Notes under the pieces: generated by a model
What the model was told of the DNA's origin: nothing
The model's input: only the letters and a program-made list of their open reading frames with translations
The model's database searches: none
Source: Paracoccaceae bacterium
Lineage (GTDB): Bacteria > Pseudomonadota > Alphaproteobacteria > Rhodobacterales > Rhodobacteraceae
Reading direction: 5' to 3'
NCBI GenBank assembly: GCA_003500165.1
Contig: DNSZ01000216.1
Location: 1 to 6,733, forward strand
DNA length: 6,733 nt
Shown here: one piece after another, positions 1 to 5,826 of the stretch
How the letters are laid out: every line of letters starts with the position of its first letter
Position numbering within the stretch: the stretch's first letter is position 1
Made by a program: the position numbers and the translations under genes

Positions 1-690
1 GCCACCCATGTGAAGGCGATGGCGCGCGTCGCGCGCGAGGAAATCGGCTTCGCGGTGGCCGGCATCGGCTGCTACAACCGCGAATACGCCCGCGACATCC
101 GCGCGCTCGCCAGGGAGATCGGGGTCGAGGCGCTGATCTCGGACGACTATCTCGAAGTCGAAGAGCGGATCGAGGCGCTTGCCCCGGAACTCATCCTCGG
201 CACCCAGATGGAGCGCCATATCGGCAAGCGTCTCGGCATCCCCTGCGCGGTGATCTCGGCGCCCGTGCATGTCCAGGATTTCCCGGCCCGCTATTCGCCG
301 GTGATGGGCTGGGAGGGCGCGAATGTGCTCTTCGACACGCTGGTCCACCCGCTGGTGATGGGGCTCGAGGAACACCTTTTGCAGATGTTCCGCGACGATT
401 TCGAGTTTCACGACGCGGCCGGCCCGTCGCATCACGGCCACCGCGCCGCGGCGCCGGCCGGTGCGCCCGCGCCCGAAGCGGCGCCCGCCCCGGCCGAACG
501 GCCGGGGGCCGCCCCGGCGCAAGCCGGGGCGCCCGTCTGGCTGCCCGATGCCGAACGCGAGCTGAAGAAGATCCCGTTCTTCGTCCGCGGCAAGGCGAAG
601 CGGAATACCGAAAAGTTTGCGCTGGATCATGGCTGCGCCGAGATCAGTCGTGAAGTGTTGTACGAGGCAAAGGCCCATTATGCGCGATAG
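1..690 (+). CDS. bchB: Light-independent protochlorophyllide reductase subunit B, C-terminal part (5' end outside window)
   Basis: This is the C-terminal 229 residues of BchB. With BchN it forms the MoFe-protein-like catalytic component of DPOR, which reduces ring D of protochlorophyllide using electrons from BchL. The frame is open from base 1, and the GTG at 10 is an internal valine codon, not a start. Visible family signatures are GTQMERHIGKRLGIPC (about window residues 67-82), HVQDFPARYSP just after it, and the EGANVLFDT and HPLVMGLEEHLL stretches. An Ala/Pro-rich linker with a small histidine cluster (SHHGH) occupies about 140-179. The small C-terminal protochlorophyllide-reductase domain follows (W180, then IPFFVRGKAKRNTEK from 191, ending in LYEAKAHYAR). 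The N-terminal half, with the aspartate that helps bind the [4Fe-4S] cluster in known BchB, lies outside the window. The family is usually a little over 500 residues, so slightly less than half is present. The last 11 bp overlap bchH. Confidence 0.97.
   Translation, partial: ATHVKAMARVAREEIGFAVAGIGCYNREYARDIRALAREIGVEALISDDYLEVEERIEALAPELILGTQMERHIGKRLGIPCAVISAPVHVQDFPARYSPVMGWEGANVLFDTLVHPLVMGLEEHLLQMFRDDFEFHDAAGPSHHGHRAAAPAGAPAPEAAPAPAERPGAAPAQAGAPVWLPDAERELKKIPFFVRGKAKRNTEKFALDHGCAEISREVLYEAKAHYAR
488..531 (+). repeat. Two tandem perfect GC hairpins inside the bchB linker
   Basis: Two inverted repeats lie next to each other. The first has arms CCCCGGCCG (488-496) and CGGCCGGGG (499-507) around AA; in RNA the innermost pair would open, leaving a GAAC loop on an 8-bp stem. 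The second has arms CGCCCCGGC (510-518) and GCCGGGGCG (523-531), a perfect 9-bp stem around the GNRA-type tetraloop GCAA. They lie in the Ala/Pro-rich linker coding region, about 150 bp upstream of the bchH start. There is no following U-run and translation continues through them, so they are not a classical terminator. The pairing is read directly from the sequence. A function in mRNA stability, processing or ribosome pausing is only a possibility, because Ala/Pro/Gly codons at high GC readily form such pairs. Confidence 0.6.
664..682 (+). promoter_or_regulatory. Weak ribosome binding site and coupled start of bchH
   Basis: A GAGG at 664-667 lies 12 nt before the ATG at 680. This is a long spacing and a modest match to the anti-Shine-Dalgarno sequence. 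The start lies inside the last codons of bchB, whose stop is at 688-690, so ribosomes finishing bchB end 8-10 nt past the bchH ATG. Translational coupling is inferred from this geometry. Confidence 0.55.
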
Positions 691-3600
691 TGCTCATATC
701 CCCGGCTACCGCGTCGCGATCGTGACGCTCGATTCGCATGCGGCGGGGCCCGCGGCGCGGGCCACCGAAGATCTGGCCGGCGATTTCCCGGGGCTGACGG
801 TCACCGTCCATGCCGCCGCCGAATGGGGCGAGAACCCGCAGGCGCTGGAAACCGCCCGCGACGCGGTCCGCCATGCCGACATCGTCATCGCCAATCTTCT
901 GTTCCTCGAAGAGCATGTGCAGGCGATCCTGCCCGATCTGAAGGCCCGCCGCGACGCGTGCGACGCCATGGTCGGCGTCATCGCCGACCCGCAGATCGTG
1001 CATCTGACGCGGATGGGCGGGCTCGACATGTCGAAACCCGCCTCGGGCGCGATGAAGCTGCTGAAGAAGCTGAAACCGAACACCAAGCGGTCGAACTCGG
1101 CCGAGGCGTCGATGAAGATCCTGCGCCGGCTGCCGCAGATCCTGCGCTTCCTGCCGGGCAAGGCGCAGGACCTCCGCGCCTATTTCCTGACAATGCAGTA
1201 CTGGCTGGGCGGCTCGGACGACAATGTGGCGGCGATGATCCGCTTTCTGGTCGGCCGCTATGCCCCCGATCCGGAATGGCGCAAGGCCGAGGCGCCGGCG
1301 CCGATCGTCTATCCCGATGTGGCGCTTTATCACCCCGATCTGCCGGGCCACAAGATCGTCACCGAGGTCAAGGACCTGCCAGGGCCGAAGAAACCGGTCG
1401 CCACGGTTGGCATCCTGATGCTGCGCTCTTACGTGCTGGCCTCCGATTGCGCGCATTACGATGCCACGATCCGGGCGCTCGAGGCGCGCGGGATCAAGGT
1501 AATCCCGGCCTTTGCCGGCGGGCTCGACGGGCGGCCGGCGATCGATGCGTTCTTCCGCGACAGGGCGGGGCCGAAGATCGACGCACTGATCTCGCTCACC
1601 GGGTTCAGCCTGGTCGGCGGGCCGGCCTACAACGACAGCGACGCGGCGGTCACGGTGCTGCGCGGCCTCGACGTGCCCTATATCGCCGCCCATCCGCTGG
1701 AGTTCCAGACGCTCGGCCAATGGGCGGCCAGTTCGGGCGGGCTGGGGCCCGTCGAGACCACCATGCTGATCGCCCTGCCCGAGATCGATGGCGCGACCTG
1801 CCCCACCGTGTTCGGCGGCCGCCACGGCCCCGAGGGCTGCGCGGGCTGCAACCGCGAATGCGCCTGCGCGGCGGCGAACAAGCAGATGGCGCCCTGCCTC
1901 GAACGGATCGACACGCTGGCGGCGCGCGCCGAACGGCTCGCCCGCCTGCATCGCGCGAAGAACGCCGAAAAAACCGTCGGCATCATCCTGTTCGGCTTCC
2001 CGCCCAATGCCGGTGCGGTGGGCACGGCGGCCTATCTGTCGGTCTTCGAATCGCTCTTCAACACGCTCAACCGGATGAAGGCCGACGGCTACGACGTCGA
2101 GGTTCCCGACAGCGTCGAGGCGCTGCGCGTTGCGGTTCTGGAAGGTAACGCCAAGCAATACGGGCAGGAGGCCAATGTCGCTGCCCATGTCACCGCCGAC
2201 GAGATCGTGGCCGGCACGCCCTGGCTGAAGGAGATCGAGAAGGTCTGGGGCCCGGCGCCGGGCCGCATCCGTTCGGACGGGCGCGGGGTGTTCATCCTGG
2301 GCGCGCAATTCGGCAAGGTGTTTGTCGGCGTGCAGCCGACCTTCGGCTATGAAGGCGACCCGATGCGGCTTCTGTTCGAGCATGGCTTTGCGCCGACGCA
2401 CGCCTTCAGCGCCTTCTATCTGTGGCTGAAGAACACGCTGAAGGCCGATGCGCTGCTGCATTTCGGCATGCATGGCGCGCTGGAATTCATGCCCGGCAAA
2501 CAGGCCGGCATGGGGCCGAACGACTGGCCCGACCGGCTGATCGGCGACATGCCGAATGTCTATCTCTACGCGTCGAACAACCCGTCCGAGGCGACGCTTG
2601 CCAAGCGCCGTTCGGGCGCGGTGACGGTGACCCATCTGACGCCGCCGCTGGCGTCTTCGGGGCTTTATAAGGGGCTTGCGGAACTCAAGGACAGCCTGAA
2701 ACGCTGGCGCGAAACCGCGCCCGGTGCGCCCGAACGCGCCGATCTCGAGGAACTGATCGCCGTCCAGGCCGAGGCGGTGGACATGGCCGGCACCCCGCCC
2801 GACGCGCTGTGGCTGAAGCTGCTGGAGACCGAGGATGCGCTGATCCCCGACGGGCTGCATGTGGTCGGCCGGCCGATGTCGGATGCCGAACGCGAAGAGC
2901 ATCTGAACGTCATGGCCGACCAGAGCCCGGAGGTGCGCGAACGGGTCTCGACCCTTCTGCAGCAGGAACATGAACTGCCGGCGCTGATGCGCGCCCTGTC
3001 GGGCCGCTATATCGAACCGGTGCCGGGCGGCGATCTGATCCGCTCGCCCGATGTGCTGCCCACCGGGCGCAACATCCACGCCTTCGACCCGTTCCGGATG
3101 CCCACGGCCTTTGCGCTGGCCGAGGGCGCCAAGCAGGCCGATCTGCTGCTCTCGACCCATGAGGCACTGCCGCAGACCGTGGCGCTGGTGCTGTGGGGGT
3201 CGGACAACATCAAATCCGATGGCGGGCCGATCGGCCAGGCGCTGGCGCTGATGGGGGCGAAACCGCGTTTCGATGCGTTCGGGCGGCTGTCGGGCGCCGA
3301 TCTGATCCCGCTGGCAGAGCTCGGCCGGCCGCGCATCGACGTGATCATGACGCTTTCGGGGATTTTCCGCGATCTGCTGCCGCTGCAGACCCGGCTTCTG
3401 GCCGAGGCGGCCTACAAGGCGGCCACCGCCGACGAACCGGCCGAACAGAACTTCCTGCGCGCGCATGCCCTGAAATACGCCGAGGAGATGGGCGTCGACA
3501 TGGAAACCGCGAGTCTGCGGGTCTTTTCGAACGCCGAGGGCGCCTATGGCGCAAACGTCAACCAGCTGGTCGACAGCTCGGCCTTTGGCGCCGAGGACGA

Positions 3601-4240
3601 TCTGGCAGACGCCTATGAGGCGCGGAAGAGCTTTGCCTATGGCGTCAACGGCAAGCCGGTGCGCCAGGCCGCGCTGCTGAAAAAGGCACTGGGCGATGTG
3701 GACCTCGCCTATCAGAACCTCGAATCGGTCGAACTGGGGGTCACCACGGTCGACCACTACTTCGACACGCTGGGCGGCATCGCCCGGGCGGTGAAGCGCG
3801 CCCGCGGCGGCGAGGAGGCCAGGGTCTATATCTCCGACACCACGCGGGGCGCGGGCAAGGTGCGCACGCTGAAGGATCAGGTGGCGCTGGAGACCCGGTC
3901 GCGCAGCCTGAACCCGAAATGGTTCGAGGGGCAGTTGAAGCACGGCCATGAAGGCGTGCGCCAGATCGAGGCGCAGATCACCAACACCATGGGCTGGTCG
4001 GCCACCACGGGCGCGGTCGACCCCTGGGTCTATCAGCGGATTTCCGAGACCTTCGTGCTCGATGCCGAGATGCGGGCAAGGCTGGCGAAGCTCAACCCGG
4101 CGGCCAGCGCGCGCATGGCGAACCGCCTGCTGGAAGCGCATGACCGCAACTACTGGCAGCCCGACCAGGCGACGCTCGAAGCGCTGCAGGATGCGGCGGA
4201 CGAAATCGAAGACCGGATGGAAGGCATTGCGGCCGAGTAG
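680..4240 (+). CDS. bchH: Magnesium chelatase subunit H (porphyrin-binding large subunit)
   Basis: BchH binds protoporphyrin IX and, with the AAA+ pair BchI-BchD, inserts Mg2+ using ATP. This is the first committed step towards bacteriochlorophyll. The 1186-residue length matches the family (about 1,190). The N-terminal chelatase-H domain covers roughly residues 10-170 (AIVTLDSH at 13-20, NLLFLEEH at 72-79), followed by the CobN/Mg-chelatase body. Conserved blocks include GNAKQYGQE (489-497), FGYEGDPMRLL (from 555), HFGMHGALEFMPGKQ (from 594), NNPSEATLAKRRSGA (from 633) and GWSATTGAVDPWVY (around 1105-1118). A cysteine cluster, C387, C390, C394, C396 and C406, may bind an iron-sulfur cluster. 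The ATG at 680 was chosen over the in-frame ATG at 617 because MRDSAHIPGYRVAIVTLDS gives the family N-terminus and length; the upstream 21 codons only read bchB out of frame. The start overlaps bchB by 11 bp. BchH is also known to stimulate BchM, encoded just downstream. Confidence 0.98.
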   Translation: MRDSAHIPGYRVAIVTLDSHAAGPAARATEDLAGDFPGLTVTVHAAAEWGENPQALETARDAVRHADIVIANLLFLEEHVQAILPDLKARRDACDAMVGVIADPQIVHLTRMGGLDMSKPASGAMKLLKKLKPNTKRSNSAEASMKILRRLPQILRFLPGKAQDLRAYFLTMQYWLGGSDDNVAAMIRFLVGRYAPDPEWRKAEAPAPIVYPDVALYHPDLPGHKIVTEVKDLPGPKKPVATVGILMLRSYVLASDCAHYDATIRALEARGIKVIPAFAGGLDGRPAIDAFFRDRAGPKIDALISLTGFSLVGGPAYNDSDAAVTVLRGLDVPYIAAHPLEFQTLGQWAASSGGLGPVETTMLIALPEIDGATCPTVFGGRHGPEGCAGCNRECACAAANKQMAPCLERIDTLAARAERLARLHRAKNAEKTVGIILFGFPPNAGAVGTAAYLSVFESLFNTLNRMKADGYDVEVPDSVEALRVAVLEGNAKQYGQEANVAAHVTADEIVAGTPWLKEIEKVWGPAPGRIRSDGRGVFILGAQFGKVFVGVQPTFGYEGDPMRLLFEHGFAPTHAFSAFYLWLKNTLKADALLHFGMHGALEFMPGKQAGMGPNDWPDRLIGDMPNVYLYASNNPSEATLAKRRSGAVTVTHLTPPLASSGLYKGLAELKDSLKRWRETAPGAPERADLEELIAVQAEAVDMAGTPPDALWLKLLETEDALIPDGLHVVGRPMSDAEREEHLNVMADQSPEVRERVSTLLQQEHELPALMRALSGRYIEPVPGGDLIRSPDVLPTGRNIHAFDPFRMPTAFALAEGAKQADLLLSTHEALPQTVALVLWGSDNIKSDGGPIGQALALMGAKPRFDAFGRLSGADLIPLAELGRPRIDVIMTLSGIFRDLLPLQTRLLAEAAYKAATADEPAEQNFLRAHALKYAEEMGVDMETASLRVFSNAEGAYGANVNQLVDSSAFGAEDDLADAYEARKSFAYGVNGKPVRQAALLKKALGDVDLAYQNLESVELGVTTVDHYFDTLGGIARAVKRARGGEEARVYISDTTRGAGKVRTLKDQVALETRSRSLNPKWFEGQLKHGHEGVRQIEAQITNTMGWSATTGAVDPWVYQRISETFVLDAEMRARLAKLNPAASARMANRLLEAHDRNYWQPDQATLEALQDAADEIEDRMEGIAAE

Positions 4241-4246
4241 CCGCGC

Positions 4247-4258
4247 GGAGGAAAGACA
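4247..4258 (+). promoter_or_regulatory. Strong ribosome binding site of bchL
   Basis: GGAGG at 4247-4251, extended to GGAGGAAAG, stands 7 nt before the ATG at 4259. It occupies most of the 18-bp space between the bchH stop (4238-4240) and bchL, the only real intergenic gap in the window. It fixes the bchL start. No promoter or terminator fits in this gap. Confidence 0.9.
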
Positions 4259-5155
4259 ATGAGCCCACGCGACGAAATCCCGATGCTGAAAGGCGAGGAC
4301 GGCGAAGGATCGGTCCAGGTCCATCAGGACCCCAGCCTGAAGATCGAGGGCGCCAAGGTGTTTTCGGTCTACGGCAAGGGCGGGATCGGCAAATCCACCA
4401 CCTCCTCGAACCTGTCGGCGGCGTTTTCCAAACTGGGCAAGCGGGTGTTGCAGATCGGTTGCGACCCGAAGCACGATTCGACCTTCACCCTGACCGGGCA
4501 TCTGCAGCCCACGGTGATCGACATCCTGAAGGAGGTCGATTTCCACCCCGAGGAACTGCGGCCCGAGGATTTCGTGACCGAGGGCTATAACGGGGTGCTG
4601 TGTGTCGAGGCCGGCGGGCCGCCCGCGGGCACCGGCTGCGGCGGCTATGTGGTGGGCCAGACGGTGAAGCTTTTGAAACAGCACCACATGCTGGAAACCA
4701 CCGATGTGGTGATCTTCGATGTGCTGGGCGATGTGGTCTGCGGCGGCTTCGCCGCACCCCTGCAGCATGCCGACCGGGCGGTGATCGTCACCGCCAACGA
4801 TTTCGATTCGATCTATGCGATGAACCGGATCATCGCCGCGGTGCAGGCCAAGGCCAAGAATTACGGCGTGCGGCTGGCGGGCTGCGTGGCGAATCGGTCG
4901 AAGGAAACCGACGAGGTCGACCGCTATTGCGATACGGTGGGTTTCCGCCGCATCGCCCATATGCCCGATGTGGATGCGATCCGGCGTTCGCGGCTGAAAA
5001 AGAAGACGCTGTTCGAGATGCCCGACGACGAGGACATCGTGGCCTGCCGCGCCGAATATGTCCGCCTCGCCGAAACGCTGTGGCGGGGGACCGATCCGCT
5101 GGCGCCCGCGCCCTTGCCCGACCGCGATATCTTCGAACTTCTGGGATTCGATTGA
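4259..5155 (+). CDS. bchL: Light-independent protochlorophyllide reductase iron-sulfur ATP-binding protein
   Basis: BchL is the NifH-like homodimeric ATPase of DPOR. It carries one [4Fe-4S] cluster between two subunits and passes electrons to BchN-BchB in an ATP-dependent, oxygen-sensitive reaction. The product has 298 residues, the usual size. The P-loop is GKGGIGKST (39-47), a switch I-like CDPKHDST follows at 68-75, and the switch II region is DVLGDVVCGGF (154-164). The cluster ligands are C127 (in GTGCGG) and C161 (in VVCGG), matching the NifH-type cysteine pair. The acidic, glycine-rich stretch before the P-loop, with GEGSVQVH at 15-22, corresponds to the flexible N-terminus described as autoinhibitory in Rhodobacter sphaeroides BchL. 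The C-terminus LPDRDIFELLGFD is typical of this branch. The placement of bchL between bchH and bchM, with bchB nearby, separates it from nifH and from bchX of chlorophyllide reductase. The ATG has a strong ribosome binding site 7 nt upstream. Confidence 0.98.
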   Translation: MSPRDEIPMLKGEDGEGSVQVHQDPSLKIEGAKVFSVYGKGGIGKSTTSSNLSAAFSKLGKRVLQIGCDPKHDSTFTLTGHLQPTVIDILKEVDFHPEELRPEDFVTEGYNGVLCVEAGGPPAGTGCGGYVVGQTVKLLKQHHMLETTDVVIFDVLGDVVCGGFAAPLQHADRAVIVTANDFDSIYAMNRIIAAVQAKAKNYGVRLAGCVANRSKETDEVDRYCDTVGFRRIAHMPDVDAIRRSRLKKKTLFEMPDDEDIVACRAEYVRLAETLWRGTDPLAPAPLPDRDIFELLGFD

Positions 5156-5157
5156 TG
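5143..5157 (+). promoter_or_regulatory. TGATG stop-start junction of bchL and bchM
   Basis: The bchL stop TGA (5153-5155) shares its last A with the bchM ATG (5155-5157). Only a weak GGGA (5143-5146) lies at a suitable distance, so re-initiation by ribosomes that have just ended bchL is the likely way bchM is translated. A second in-frame ATG at 5161 has no better ribosome binding site, so the first was taken as the start. Confidence 0.7.
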
Positions 5158-5826
5158 GCGATGACCTGGGATCAGACACGCGACCGGGTGCACGGCTATT
5201 TCGACCGCACCGCGACCGAGGCCTGGGCGAAGCTCACCTCGGACGCCAAGGTCAGCCGCATCCGCGAAACCGTCCGGGCCGGCCGGGACGAGATGCGCGC
5301 GCTGATCCTGTCGCGGCTGCCGGGCGACCTGACCGGCACGCGGGTTCTGGATGCCGGCTGCGGCGCGGGGCAGACCAGCGCCGAACTCGCTGCCCGCGGG
5401 GCCGAGGTGGTGGGCGTCGATATCTCGCCCGCGCTGATCGGGATCGCCCGCGACCGGCTGCCCGCGGCCTATCGCGGCCAGGTGACATTCGCGGCCGGCG
5501 ACATGCTGGCGCCCGATCTGGGCCGGTTCGACCATGTCGTCGCCATGGACAGCCTGATCTATTACACGGCCGAAGACATCGCCGCGGCCATCGGCGGGCT
5601 GGCGGCGCGCACCGGCGGCAAGATCGTGTTCACGGTCGCCCCGCGCACGCCGTTCCTGATGGCGTTCTGGGCCGCCGGCCAGGTGTTCCCGCGGTCCGAC
5701 CGGTCGCCGACCATGATCCCGCATTCCGCCGAACGGCTGGCCAGGGTCTTGCCGGGCCGGCTGACCCGGGCGGGGCGGATCTCGCGCGGGTTCTACATTT
5801 CCGAATGCCTGGAGGTGGCGCCGTGA
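5155..5826 (+). CDS. bchM: Magnesium-protoporphyrin IX O-methyltransferase
   Basis: BchM transfers a methyl group from S-adenosylmethionine to the ring C propionate of Mg-protoporphyrin IX, the step right after Mg-chelatase. The 223-residue length matches known BchM (about 224). It has a class I methyltransferase fold: the SAM-binding motif I is VLDAGCGAG at 64-72, the acidic residue ending strand 2 is D89 in VGVDIS, the next motif is AAGDM (113-117), and FDHVVAMDSLIYY (125-137) follows. The N-terminal YFDRTATEAWAKL (15-27) is typical of the Mg-protoporphyrin methyltransferase family. The fold alone would only say SAM methyltransferase; this N-terminus, the length and the place between bchL and lhaA make the assignment specific. 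The start at 5155 overlaps bchL by one base, and the end overlaps lhaA by four. The same frame is open upstream through bchL, but that stretch is a shadow. BchH is known to bind BchM and promote substrate transfer, which fits the shared operon. Confidence 0.96.
   Translation: MAMTWDQTRDRVHGYFDRTATEAWAKLTSDAKVSRIRETVRAGRDEMRALILSRLPGDLTGTRVLDAGCGAGQTSAELAARGAEVVGVDISPALIGIARDRLPAAYRGQVTFAAGDMLAPDLGRFDHVVAMDSLIYYTAEDIAAAIGGLAARTGGKIVFTVAPRTPFLMAFWAAGQVFPRSDRSPTMIPHSAERLARVLPGRLTRAGRISRGFYISECLEVAP
5811..5825 (+). promoter_or_regulatory. Strong ribosome binding site and GTG start of lhaA
   Basis: GGAGGTGG (5811-5818) lies within the last codons of bchM, with GGAGG ending 7 nt before the GTG at 5823. 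The GTGA overlap joins start and stop: GTG at 5823-5825, TGA at 5824-5826. The good spacing decides for the GTG over later internal ATG codons, the first of which (residue 43) would cut into the first membrane segment. Confidence 0.88.

Noticed and set aside
10..12. GTG at 10 as a gene start for bchB
   Set aside because: The frame is open to base 1 and the protein begins in the middle of the BchB catalytic domain, so the gene is cut by the window edge.
617..679. In-frame upstream ATG at 617 as start of bchH
   Set aside because: The extra 21 residues are an out-of-frame reading of the conserved bchB C-terminus, and the ATG at 680 gives the family N-terminus and length.
1967..1975. A6C run in bchH as a programmed -1 frameshift site
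   Set aside because: The run is read as GAA AAA ACC, which is not the register needed for a slippery heptamer, and bchH continues at full length in frame.
4600..5154. Long upstream extension of the bchM frame, through bchL
   Set aside because: It is a shadow of bchL with Arg/Gly-rich translation; the methyltransferase family sequence begins only at 5155.
644..5179. A 1511-codon open frame on the - strand covering bchH and bchL
   Set aside because: It lies in antisense codon register to two clearly real genes, so its lack of stops follows from the absence of TTA, CTA and TCA codons. Its translation is rich in His, Arg, Gln and Asp, with no recognisable domain.
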